Below are positions 15,178 to 23,952 of a stretch of DNA of 64,000 nt, piece after piece (the stretch's first letter is position 1; each line of letters begins with the position of its first letter). Both the position numbers and the translations under genes were made by a program. The notes under the pieces are model-generated. The model was given only the letters and a program-made list of their open reading frames with translations, did not search any database and was not told where the DNA came from. The stretch is from NCBI RefSeq assembly GCF_001263205.1, contig NZ_CP012333.1, positions 8,723,501 through 8,787,500 on the forward strand. The letters are read 5' to 3'. The stretch comes from Labilithrix luteola. Its GTDB lineage: Bacteria > Myxococcota_A > Polyangia > Polyangiales > Polyangiaceae.

Positions 15178-16455
15178 TCACTTCACTGGGAACAAGTGAC
15201 GCTGACGCCACGCCGGCAGCTCGCGCAGATCGGCCCACACCTCGCGCGCGCTCGTGTAGCGGAAGGCTTCGCGGCGGCGCAGCATCTTGGCGATCAGGTT
15301 ACCGAGCGGCGTGCCCACCGACTCGGCGCGCTTGCGCGGCTCGCCCTCGGCGACCTGACGAACGAGCTCCTGGTAGGGCACGTCCATCTGGATCGCGGGT
15401 TCTCCCGTGAGCATCCAGTAGAGGAGCAGGCCAACCTGATAGAGGTCGCTCTGCTTGCTCGTGTAGCCGGTGGCGAGGATCTCCGGCGCCATGATGGCGT
15501 GATGGACCACGTTCGGACGAATGGCCGGCATTCCCCGGAGCTCGTGGCTGATGCCGAAGTCGCTGATCTTCACCGTCGGCCGATCGTTGTGCGTGATGAG
15601 CACGTTGCCGGCGTGGAGATCGTCGTGGACGACGTCGTTGTCATGGAGGAATTGCACGGCCGCGAGCAGCTGGCGCGTCATCTCGATGATGAGGCCTTCC
15701 TGCATCGGCGTGCCGAGCATCTCCTTGAGCGCGTGGTCGCAACGCTCGAGCGCCAAATAATAGAGGTGGCCCTGCTCGAACGAGTCGTAGATGTAGACGA
15801 CGTTCGGGTGGCGCAGTGAGAAGAGACGCTGGACCTCGCGCGCCCACTCGGCCTGCACCTCGGAGTACGGTCGATTGGCCGGCCGCACCATCTTGAGCGC
15901 GTAGACTTGGTCGAACGGACCGATGCAGTCGTAGACGGCGCCGAACTCACCGGAGCCGATGACGTCGCGAACGATATAGCTTCCGCGGCTGCTCGTCAGG
16001 GTCGTGCCGACCTTGGGATACTGGACGGTGATGCGCGGCGGGCCCGTCATTGGATACTGGCCCGTCGCGCCGGCCGGCGCTGGAACTGGAGCCACCGGGC
16101 CGGTCACCGGCGTGACCGCCTGCACCGACGGAAGCGTGCCCGTGCGAGAGGAGCTTCCCGGCGGCGGAGGAGGACCTGCGATTGCCCCCGTGCCTGCGGG
16201 GGATGGAGGATGAGGTGCAGGATAGGGCGGAGCCGGCGCCTGAAACTGCGGAATGATCTGGCTTTGGTAGGGAGGTGGAGGTGGAGCTGGAGCCGGCGGC
16301 CCAGGCATCGGCGGAGGCCCGCCAGGATGAGGCACACCATGAGGCGCGGGATGAGGCAGCGGGACGATGGGGGTTGGCCCGGTTGCAGGTCGCTGCATGC
16401 CGGGCCCGATCGATCCGCCAGTTGCGCCGTCCGGGGGCGGCCTCGTTTCGCTCAC
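15178..16455 (-). CDS. Ser/Thr protein kinase with proline-rich N-terminus and HDD catalytic loop
   Basis: 425 aa. Residues 1-140 are Pro/Ala/Gly-rich and probably disordered. The kinase domain starts near 158: VIGSGEFGAVY Gly loop, YALKM (Lys188), catalytic loop VVHDDLHAGN (276-284) and DFG (299-301). The loop has Asp instead of Arg in HRD, so it is a non-RD kinase not relying on classic activation-loop phosphorylation. Asp279 and Asn284 are intact, so activity is expected. No membrane segment seen, so it is cytosolic. The Pro-rich arm may bind SH3- or WW-like or other partners (inference). Confidence 0.9.
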   Translation of the reverse strand: MSETRPPPDGATGGSIGPGMQRPATGPTPIVPLPHPAPHGVPHPGGPPPMPGPPAPAPPPPPYQSQIIPQFQAPAPPYPAPHPPSPAGTGAIAGPPPPPGSSSRTGTLPSVQAVTPVTGPVAPVPAPAGATGQYPMTGPPRITVQYPKVGTTLTSSRGSYIVRDVIGSGEFGAVYDCIGPFDQVYALKMVRPANRPYSEVQAEWAREVQRLFSLRHPNVVYIYDSFEQGHLYYLALERCDHALKEMLGTPMQEGLIIEMTRQLLAAVQFLHDNDVVHDDLHAGNVLITHNDRPTVKISDFGISHELRGMPAIRPNVVHHAIMAPEILATGYTSKQSDLYQVGLLLYWMLTGEPAIQMDVPYQELVRQVAEGEPRKRAESVGTPLGNLIAKMLRRREAFRYTSAREVWADLRELPAWRQRHLFPVK

Positions 16456-16538
16456 GCGAAGACTGTACCCTCGGATCTTCTCTCGTTCTAGGTACTTCGC
16501 CCTCCCATTGGTTCAGCCCCGACTTGTCGGTGTTGGGG

Positions 16539-18026
16539 TCAGAACCCGAGCGCCCTCATTCCGCCTGCGTTCATTTTGAGGGCTTCGTCCCGGGCTGCGG
16601 CCTTGGGCTTGGCCGGCATGGCCTGGGCGGTGGCCCTTGCCGAAGCCATCGAGGCCGCCGCCGCCTCGAGTCGCTTCTTCTCCGCCGGTGCCGTCACTGT
16701 GAGCGCCTGTGCGGCGAGCCTTCTCTCCGAAGCCTCGAGCTCCTTGTCGGCCGCGCCGAAGTCTCCGTCGCTCAACCGCGCGGCAGCCGAGACCTGGGTG
16801 CGGGCAACGTCCGTCAGCGCGACGATCGCTTGCGTGCGCGAGTTCTGGCTCTTCGCGATCCCGACCGCGTCGGACGTGAGCTGCGTGCGGGCGACGACCT
16901 CCTGCACGCGTTCGAGCTCTCCTTCGTGAGCATCGCGGAATCGGAGTCGGACGCTCGCGAGTGACCGCGTTCGACCCTCGAAGGCGCCGGTATCGTCGAT
17001 GCGAACGCGCACGAGAGCCTCGCGATGTTGGCCTGCATGGAGGGCGCCGAGCGGAATGCGCAGCGCGCCGTCGCGGAATTCGGTTCGGAGGCCGTCGGCG
17101 CCGAGAACGGCAACGCCCGGCGCAGGCACGACTTCGACGAACGCGTCGCTCGCGAGCGTGGCATCGATCAGGGCGAGCTCGGTGCGGAGGATGCTTGCCA
17201 TCTCGCGCGGCTCGCTCAGATGGTAGAGGCGACCATTCGATCGAACGGCGAGGGCATCCAGCGTGCGCTCGTCGTAGTCGGTGCCAACGCCGAGCGACGT
17301 GACCTGCACGTGATCCCGCAGACCGCGCTCGGCGAGGGCCCCGAGGATCTCCGGACTCGACGGTCCGACGTTCGCTCTGCCGTCGGAGATGACGACGACG
17401 CGGCGGAGGGGGTGGGAGCGCGGCGCACGCGACAACTGGCCTTCGGCGAGGCTCAGCCCTGCGAACATGTTCGTTCCACCGGACGGTGTCAGCTCGTTCA
17501 CTTGGCGCAGGATCTCGGCCCGCGTCGTCGCGTCGAGGACGGTCGGAGCAACCACGGTCTGCGCTTCGTCGGAGAACGCGTCGAGCGAGACGATGTCGCC
17601 GTCTTTGAGCTTGCGCACCAACGTCGCTGCGGCGGCGCGAGCGTTTGCGATCTTCTCGCCGCTCATCGAGCCTGACGTATCGACCACGAGCGCGAGATCG
17701 ATGGGAGGCCGTGCTTCAGGTCGAGCTTCAGGGACGTCGACCCACACGCCGACGACCGTTTCGCGCGTGTCCATGGCGAGCTGCTCGCCGGCCGCGGCCG
17801 CTCCAATCCACGTCCCCGACGGGCGCGTGACCTCCTCGTGTCCACCGTCTCCCCGTGGCACGCGAGGCTCGTCCGTAGCGACGCCGACCTCGTCACCATG
17901 AATCTCGGCCGTGCGAGCAGGAGCACGATTCTCCCGCGCATCCGGGGCCTTCGCCTCGGTCAGCGGACCGGCCTTCGCACATCCCGCGAGCGCCGCAAGC
18001 GCGGACACCATCACAAGCATTCGCAT
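16539..18026 (-). CDS. VWA-domain lipoprotein
   Basis: 495 aa from the ATG at 18026. Signal peptide with lipobox ALAGC (Cys16). The von Willebrand A domain has a complete metal site, DTSGSMS at 116-122, plus the GGTNM and ISDGRAN elements, spanning about 110-290. A beta-rich domain (about 300-400) follows, then a C-terminal Ala-rich helical region ending KMNAGGMRALGF. Such proteins resemble the YfbK-type VWA lipoproteins and likely mediate protein contacts at the cell envelope. Divergent from the two-component genes at 18171, with 144 bp between. Confidence 0.88.
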   Translation of the reverse strand: MRMLVMVSALAALAGCAKAGPLTEAKAPDARENRAPARTAEIHGDEVGVATDEPRVPRGDGGHEEVTRPSGTWIGAAAAGEQLAMDTRETVVGVWVDVPEARPEARPPIDLALVVDTSGSMSGEKIANARAAAATLVRKLKDGDIVSLDAFSDEAQTVVAPTVLDATTRAEILRQVNELTPSGGTNMFAGLSLAEGQLSRAPRSHPLRRVVVISDGRANVGPSSPEILGALAERGLRDHVQVTSLGVGTDYDERTLDALAVRSNGRLYHLSEPREMASILRTELALIDATLASDAFVEVVPAPGVAVLGADGLRTEFRDGALRIPLGALHAGQHREALVRVRIDDTGAFEGRTRSLASVRLRFRDAHEGELERVQEVVARTQLTSDAVGIAKSQNSRTQAIVALTDVARTQVSAAARLSDGDFGAADKELEASERRLAAQALTVTAPAEKKRLEAAAASMASARATAQAMPAKPKAAARDEALKMNAGGMRALGF

Positions 18027-18170
18027 GGTCCCACTCCTCGTATTCAGGGGGCTTTCCGCGTGTGTGGGCGCGGGCGCGGGCGTCCAGAGCCCGCCTTTTT
18101 TCCTTGGACGGCTCTGCTCGAGGAAGGATCTACGAGCGTGCTTCGTTTGGGCGACTAGGATTGGGCCCTC

Positions 18171-19283
18171 ATGCTCTCGACCCCCCCAGCCTCGAAGACG
18201 GCCGCCACGCCGGTGGCAGGCGGCGACGACATCGAGGCGACCAGCCGGACGAGACGTCGTTGGATCGGCATCGGCGTTGTTCTCCTCATCGTCGCACTGC
18301 AGTCGTTGACCGAGCTCCTTGCCGGACACGAACGCCCGCGCGTCCTCCTCCGCCTCGCCGTGACCGCCGTGCAGATGCCGCTCTTGATGCTGGCTCTGTC
18401 GCAGAGTTTCGAGTGGGCGAAGCGGCACCGGATGGGATCGATTGCGACCCTCCTCGCCGGCGCGGCGATCGCCGGGATCCTCGGCGGGCTCTTCGCCGTG
18501 GCCGTCTGGGAGCTGGGCTACGTCTTCCCAGCGCTCCGAATGAAGGCAGGTCCGTTCTCGCCTCCGGCCGTGCGTGCCGCAGCATTCGGCTTCCTGTTCG
18601 GTCAGTTCAACTTCGGCATTTGGGCACTCGCCTTCGTCTATCCCTTCGCAGTCGAGGATGCGCGCGTGCGTGCCCTCGAGGCCGAGCGTTTGACGAGCGC
18701 CGCCGATCTCGCGCGGCTCCGCGCGCACCTCGAACCCCACTTCCTGCTCAACACGCTCAACGCGATCGCCGGTCTCGTGACCGACGAACCGCGCGAGGCG
18801 CGGAGGCTCCTCGCGGCCCTCGGCGACCTTCTTCGCGATGCGACGCGCGACGGTGACGAGATGCAACCCGTCGAAGACGAGGTGGCGTGGCTCCGCCGCT
18901 ACGCGGCGATTCTCGAAGCGCGCTACGGCGGAGCGATCGTCTTCAAGTGGAACGTCGACCCTCGTGCCTCGAAGGTGCTCCTGCCCCGGCTGCTGCTCCA
19001 GCCGCTCGTGGAGAACGCCGTGAAGCACGGAGCGCTCGCGCGAGGCGAAGGTGGCGAGGTGGCGCTCCTCGTCGATCTCGACGACAGTGCCCATGTCCTT
19101 CGTTGCACGATCGAAGACAACGGTCCTGGCATCCCGGATGCGCCTGCGCGGTCCGGGGCATTTGGTCTCGATGCAGTTCGGCGCCGGCTTTCGTTGAAGG
19201 ACGAGCGCGCTTCACTGACGATCTCTTCGACGTCTCGTGGTACGAGGGCGATCGTCGCATGGCCTATGGAGGTAGGGGCATGA
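18171..19283 (+). CDS. LytS/YehU-type sensor histidine kinase
   Basis: 370 aa. Four predicted membrane helices (about 31-48, 60-77, 92-118, 133-158) with very short loops, then the His_kinase-type domain whose motif LRAHLEPHFLLNTLNAIAG places the phospho-acceptor at His190. A HATPase domain follows with the N box (LVENAVKHG) and DNGPGIP. It has no extracytoplasmic sensor domain, so it probably senses within the membrane. The TGA overlaps the ATG of the LytTR regulator (ATGA, 19280-19283). Confidence 0.92.
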   Translation: MLSTPPASKTAATPVAGGDDIEATSRTRRRWIGIGVVLLIVALQSLTELLAGHERPRVLLRLAVTAVQMPLLMLALSQSFEWAKRHRMGSIATLLAGAAIAGILGGLFAVAVWELGYVFPALRMKAGPFSPPAVRAAAFGFLFGQFNFGIWALAFVYPFAVEDARVRALEAERLTSAADLARLRAHLEPHFLLNTLNAIAGLVTDEPREARRLLAALGDLLRDATRDGDEMQPVEDEVAWLRRYAAILEARYGGAIVFKWNVDPRASKVLLPRLLLQPLVENAVKHGALARGEGGEVALLVDLDDSAHVLRCTIEDNGPGIPDAPARSGAFGLDAVRRRLSLKDERASLTISSTSRGTRAIVAWPMEVGA

Positions 19284-20104
19284 CGAGTCAAGACGGACGT
19301 CTTCGAGCCCTCGTGGTGGAAGACGAGTGGCCTGCGCGCAACTATCTCGTGGAGCTTCTCGAAGGCTCCGGCCTCGCCGAAGTCGTCGGGGCGGTGGGAA
19401 CGGCCGACGAGGCCCGGCAGGCTCTCGGTGCTGCGCCCGAGCGCGTCGACCTCGACGTGGTGTTCCTCGACGTCCAGCTCGCGCCCGCCGGTGGCGGGGT
19501 GAGGGCAGGGAGCGACACCGCGGCAGACTGGGGTAAGGATGGGCTCGAGATCGTGCGGGGGCTGGCTGCAAAGCCCGGCGCTCCGCTCGTCGTCTTGGCC
19601 ACCGCCTCGCGCGAGCACGCCCTCGAGGCGTTCGAGCTCGGCGTGCTCGACTACTTGCTCAAGCCGTTCAGTGAAGAGCGCGTCGAGCAGTGCTTGCGAC
19701 GCATCCTCGAGCGCAGGCCGTCGAAGATCGGCACGCCAGCCCCGCCTCAGCGGATCGTCGCGCGACGCAAGCGCAATCTCATCTTCCTCGAAGCGGACGA
19801 GGTGTGGGCATTCGAGGCCGCGCATCGACTGACGTTCGTTCATACGCCGCACGGCACGTTCGACCTCGACCTGTCGCTGTCGGCGATCGAAGCCTCGTTC
19901 GGTCGACGGCTCACCCGTGTTCACCGCAACTGGCTCGTCAATCCGCGCTTCGTGAAGGAGCTCGAGCGCGAGGGCAGCGAAACGCGCCTTTTCGTGGGAG
20001 CCGCGGTCGGTCAGCCGGGTGTTCACGTTCCGGTCTCGCGCGAGCGCGCGTCGGAGCTGAAGGACCTGCTTCTCACGAACGCAACGGGGCTCCGTCGGGC
20101 GTGA
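19280..20104 (+). CDS. LytTR-family response regulator
   Basis: 274 aa. Receiver domain with acidic pocket VVEDE, phospho-acceptor Asp64 in VVFLDVQ, and Lys128 in YLLKPF. An unusual Gly-rich insertion of about 15 residues follows Asp64. The LytTR DNA-binding domain occupies about 165-274 (ALEADE-type start, RLTRVHRNWLVNPRFV). Cognate of the upstream LytS-like kinase by 4-bp overlap. Targets are unknown; the TolC-MacAB operon starting 54 bp downstream is an obvious candidate. Confidence 0.92.
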   Translation: MTSQDGRLRALVVEDEWPARNYLVELLEGSGLAEVVGAVGTADEARQALGAAPERVDLDVVFLDVQLAPAGGGVRAGSDTAADWGKDGLEIVRGLAAKPGAPLVVLATASREHALEAFELGVLDYLLKPFSEERVEQCLRRILERRPSKIGTPAPPQRIVARRKRNLIFLEADEVWAFEAAHRLTFVHTPHGTFDLDLSLSAIEASFGRRLTRVHRNWLVNPRFVKELEREGSETRLFVGAAVGQPGVHVPVSRERASELKDLLLTNATGLRRA

Positions 20105-20157
20105 TTCGCTAACAAAACGTAACGACGTCGGTCGATGTCGGCTTCGCGGGCCGCCTC

Positions 20158-21894
20158 GTGAACCCGCGCACGGTTCCCGTCGGAAACTCCTTGATCGAAA
20201 CCGCCCAGGCGGCATCGTATCGTGTCGTGAAGCTTCGCAACCCGCGACTCTGCGGGCGATTCTCAGCGCTCTCAAAGGGCGCGAAATGCTCGGGCTCGAA
20301 CGGTGCCCCGAGGGCAGTTGGAAACACCTGTCGTGCGGCACGTGCGGCTCGCGCAGCACGCGCGGTGGTCGTGTTGGCGCTCGCGCTTGCGCCGTCGTCG
20401 GCCTTCGCTCAAGCCGCTCCGGCCGCACCCGCTGTCACTCCGGCGCCACCATCTCCCCCGACCGTGCTCCAGCCCGTGCCGGGTCAGCCGCCCCCCGTGC
20501 AGCCGTCGCCTGCCGCGCCGGCGCCGGGGCGTCCCGCGACGCAACCCGTGACGCCGCCGACGGCGCTTCCGCCGATGCCGACCATCGTGGTCGACGATCC
20601 GATGCTCGCGCCCATACCGCCGGCGAATCGTCAACTCGGCTCGTGGGGGGATGCGCTCTCGCTCGTTCGCGCGCGCTCGACCGACCTCGCGACGGCGTAC
20701 GCCGAGGTCCGTCGCGCGGAGGCACAAACGCGAACGGCGCTCGCGGCGGTGCTGCCGACCATCAACGCGACGGCGACCATCCCTCACCAGTTCATCACGA
20801 ACGAGACCGCCACGTTCTCGGGCAGTAGCTCGGGCAACACGGGCGCGGCCGCTCCCGTCCGCACGATCACCACCCCGCAGAGCAATTACCTCACGGCGAA
20901 CGTGCAGCTCCAGCAGTCGCTCGTGAACTTGCAGGCGTGGCAGGCCATTGGAACCGGCAAGGTGAACGAGAAGGTCCAGAAGCTTTCGGCCGAAGACACG
21001 AACCGAACCATCACGCTGGCCGTGTCGACGGCCATCGTCGGTGTCGTGGCCGCGGAGCGCGTCGCCGAACTCAATCGCGTCGGTCTGCGATCGTCGCTCG
21101 AACGTCATGAGCTCACCGTGCGAAAGCGCGGTCTCGGTGTTGCGACGGGGCTCGACGTCGTTCGCGCCGACCAAGACGTCGCCGCCGCGCGAGCCACGCT
21201 CGTGACGGGCGACGAGGCCCTCCGCAGGGCGCGCGAGGCGCTCGGTCTCGCCGTCGGCATCCCCGAGGCGGTCGGCGTGCCGCCAGGGGTCAAGCTCGAC
21301 GACGTGATGGGAGGCGCAGAGCAAAGCTGTCCTGCGCTCAAGGAGCTCGCCGAGCGCCCCGACATCGCCGCTGCGCAGAAGCGCGTGGAGGTCGCCGAAA
21401 GGAACGTCCACAACGTCGAGCTCTCGTTTCTTCCGACGCTCTCGCTCGGCAGCACGTTCTCGACGACCACGCAGGACACGGGCGCGGCTCCGCAAGCCAC
21501 GTGGAACGTGCAGGGCATCCTGACGGTTCCCATCTGGGATGGTGGCGTGCGCTATGGCTCGCTCCGGTCGAACCGCGCGCTTCGAGACGAAGCGGGGTTC
21601 GCGCTCGAAGCCGCGCGTCGAACGGCGACCGTCGAAATCCAACAGGCGCGACGCAACGTCGGCGTGGCCGAGGCTTCGCTCGAGGTCGCGCGCCAGACGC
21701 GTCAGCTGGCGTACCAAGTCGACCAACTCACCCAGACCGCCTATCGCGCAGGGCAGGGCACGAGCCTCGAGCTCGTGATCGCCGCGTCGTCCTTGCGCCA
21801 AGCAGAGATCGAGCTCGCCCTCCGGGAATTCGATGTCGTTCGCGCCCGTCTCGAGGCACTCTTCGCGCTCGCCCGCTGCTCCGGAACGTCATGA
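20158..21894 (+). CDS. TolC-family outer-membrane efflux protein
   Basis: Up to 578 aa if the GTG at 20158 is used. The start is uncertain, because the recognisable signal peptide (VVVLALALAPSSAFAQA) begins only near residue 69. A Pro/Ala-rich linker precedes two OEP repeats of coiled-coil helices (SLVRARSTDLATAYAEVRRAEA; KRVEVAERNVHN; QQARRNVGVAEASLEVAR). The protein would form the trimeric outer-membrane channel for the adaptor and ABC genes that follow. The stop overlaps the adaptor ATG (ATGA). Confidence 0.88.
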   Translation: MNPRTVPVGNSLIETAQAASYRVVKLRNPRLCGRFSALSKGAKCSGSNGAPRAVGNTCRAARAARAARAVVVLALALAPSSAFAQAAPAAPAVTPAPPSPPTVLQPVPGQPPPVQPSPAAPAPGRPATQPVTPPTALPPMPTIVVDDPMLAPIPPANRQLGSWGDALSLVRARSTDLATAYAEVRRAEAQTRTALAAVLPTINATATIPHQFITNETATFSGSSSGNTGAAAPVRTITTPQSNYLTANVQLQQSLVNLQAWQAIGTGKVNEKVQKLSAEDTNRTITLAVSTAIVGVVAAERVAELNRVGLRSSLERHELTVRKRGLGVATGLDVVRADQDVAAARATLVTGDEALRRAREALGLAVGIPEAVGVPPGVKLDDVMGGAEQSCPALKELAERPDIAAAQKRVEVAERNVHNVELSFLPTLSLGSTFSTTTQDTGAAPQATWNVQGILTVPIWDGGVRYGSLRSNRALRDEAGFALEAARRTATVEIQQARRNVGVAEASLEVARQTRQLAYQVDQLTQTAYRAGQGTSLELVIAASSLRQAEIELALREFDVVRARLEALFALARCSGTS

Positions 21895-23191
21895 AAAAGT
21901 ACGTAGGCTGGATCGTCACTCTCGTCGTCGTCGCAGGCGCTGCGTTCGGTATCTGGCGCTGGCAAAAGGCGCACGCTGCCCCGAGATCGCGTGGAAGACG
22001 GCGCCCATCGAGAAGCGGAAGATCACGGCGAAGGTCACGGCCAGCGGCACGCTCCAGGCAACGGTCACCGTTCAGGTCGGCGCGCAGGTGAGCGGGCGTA
22101 TCTCCAAATTGAACGTCGACTACAACTCGACGGTGAAGAAGGGCGAGCTCATCGCCAAGCTCGATCCGCAGCTGTTCCAGGCGGCCGTCGAGCAGGCGCA
22201 TGCAAACTCCCTCTCGGCCAAGGCGGGCGTCGCGCGTGCCGAAGCCCAGGAGAAGGACGCCACGCTCGTCCTCGCGCGTACGAAGGCGCTCTTCGAGCAG
22301 ACGCTCGCGTCCGCGGCCGATCTGCAGACCGCCGAGACCAACGTCAACGTCATGAAGGCGGCGACCGACGTGGCGAAAGCATCGCTTGCGCAGGCGGGAG
22401 CGTCGCTCCACCAGGCACAGGTGAACCTCTCGTACACGGATATCTTCTCGCCCATCGACGGCACGGTCATCTCGCGCAGCGTCGACATCGGGCAGACCGT
22501 GGCCGCTTCGCTGCAAGCGCCCGTTCTCTTCACGATCGCCGAGGACCTGCGCAAGATGCAGGTGCACACGAGCGTGGCCGAGGGTGACGTCGGGCGCCTC
22601 CAGTCCGGGATGGACGCCACGTTCACCGTCGACGCGTTTCCGGGCCAGACCTTCAAAGGCAAGGTCGGTCAGATCCGCAACGCCGCGCAGACGGTCCAGA
22701 ACGTGGTCACGTACGACGCCGTCATCGACGTCGACAACAACGACCTTCGCTTGCGTCCCGGCATGACGGCGACCGTTACCATCCTCTACGCCGAGCGCGA
22801 CGACGTGATCGCCGTGCCGAACTCGGCGCTTCGCTTCCGACCGCCGGCCGAAGTCGCCTCCACCCTTGCGCCGGCGGGTTCTGGCTCGGCCGCGCCGGGC
22901 GGTTCGTTCGCCGGACGTCACGGCCCTCGTCCGCCCGGAGCGGGTGGCCCTTCCGGTGGAGCGCGCCACGAGGGCAACGAGCGACGCACGATCTACGTGC
23001 AGCGCGGAGGCACTCCCCAGCCGGTCAACATCGTCTCGGGCCTCTCGGACGGCACCGTGAGCGAAGTCGTCCACGGCGATCTCAAACCCGGCGACGAAGT
23101 CGTCGTCGACGTCACCATTTCGGGCAAGCCCGCCTCCACGAGCGGTGGCGCGCCTGGTGGCGGCCCGCCTCGCATGGGGCGCATGTTCTGA
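21891..23191 (+). CDS. MacA/HlyD-type efflux adaptor, apparent frameshift near codon 30
   Basis: The natural start is ATG 21891 (overlapping the TolC stop), giving MKKYVGWIVTLVVVAGAAFG, a membrane anchor. This frame ends at 22091. The rest of the adaptor (APIEKRKITAKVTASGTLQ through to RMGRMF) reads in the -1 frame to 23191. One extra C in the CCCC run at 21979-21982 would give a continuous 433-aa protein. The body has the lipoyl-like halves (VSGRISKLNVDYNSTVKKGE; DIFSPIDGTVISRSVDIGQTV), a hairpin and beta-barrel, and a Gly/Pro-rich insertion near the end. It bridges TolC and the MacB-type ABC pump. Either a sequencing error or a real lesion. Confidence 0.85.
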
Positions 23192-23193
23192 CC

Positions 23194-23952
23194 ATGTCCG
23201 CGCAGTCGCTCATCGCCGTCCACGACGTCCACAAGGTCTACAAATCCGGTGACGTCGAGGTGCATGCGCTCCGGGGCGTGAACATCGACGTCTTTCCGGG
23301 CGAGTTCGTGGCCATCATGGGCTCGTCCGGTTCGGGCAAGTCGACGCTGATGAACATCCTCGGCTGCCTCGACCGCCCGAGCGCGGGGACGTACACGCTC
23401 GCGGGGCGCCAGGTCGCCAAGATGGATCGCGACGAGCTCGCCGAGACTCGCAACGAAGTCCTCGGCTTCGTCTTCCAGAACTTCAACTTGCTCGCGCGAA
23501 CCTCGGCGCTCGAGAACGTGGAGCTGCCGCTCGTCTATCGCGGCGTGCGCAGCACCGAGCGTCATCGTCGCGCCACCGCGGCGCTCACGCGCGTCGGGCT
23601 CGGTAAACGACTCGATCACACGCCGTCGCAGCTCTCCGGTGGTCAGCAGCAGCGCGTGGCGATTGCGCGCGCGCTGGTCGGCGAGCCGAAGGTCATCCTC
23701 GCCGACGAGCCCACCGGCAACCTCGATTCGCGCACCAGCATCGAGGTCATGGCGCTGTTCCAGGAGCTCGGGCGCGCAGGCATCACCGTGGTGCTCGTCA
23801 CGCACGAGCCGGACATCGCCGAGTACGCCTCGCGCGTCATCGTCGTCAAAGACGGCCTGATCGTCTCCGATACCAAACAAACCCCGCGCGTCGCCGAGGT
23901 TCCTCCGGCGCCGGAAGCGGCGGAGCCCGTGGTGGAGGAGAGCGCGACATGA
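23194..23952 (+). CDS. MacB/LolD-type ABC transporter ATPase
   Basis: 252 aa. Walker A GSSGSGKS (43-50), Q-loop VFQNFNLL, signature LSGGQ (147-151), Walker B VILADEP (167-173) with GNLDSRTS, and H-loop His in VLVTHEPD. It belongs to the MacB/LolD/FtsE group that pairs with FtsX-fold permeases. The C-terminal tail is Pro/Glu/Ala-rich. Starts 2 bp after the adaptor stop and overlaps the permease start by 4 bp (ATGA), so it is part of one tripartite efflux operon with the two upstream genes. Confidence 0.93.
   Translation: MSAQSLIAVHDVHKVYKSGDVEVHALRGVNIDVFPGEFVAIMGSSGSGKSTLMNILGCLDRPSAGTYTLAGRQVAKMDRDELAETRNEVLGFVFQNFNLLARTSALENVELPLVYRGVRSTERHRRATAALTRVGLGKRLDHTPSQLSGGQQQRVAIARALVGEPKVILADEPTGNLDSRTSIEVMALFQELGRAGITVVLVTHEPDIAEYASRVIVVKDGLIVSDTKQTPRVAEVPPAPEAAEPVVEESAT

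Noticed and set aside
18076..18102. Hairpin gcgggc/gcccgc followed by a T run on the plus strand
   Set aside because: No plus-strand gene lies upstream to terminate; could only be an attenuator before the LytS gene, and the stem is only 6 bp.
20286..20828. Frame starting MLGLERCPEGSWKHLSCGTCG
   Set aside because: Looks zinc-ribbon-like for 20 residues only, then degenerates; it overlaps the TolC-family gene out of frame.
21833..21890. Alternative start of the adaptor inside the TolC gene
   Set aside because: It gives a basic, signal-less N-terminus, while the ATG at 21891 overlaps the TolC stop and encodes a proper membrane anchor in the other frame.
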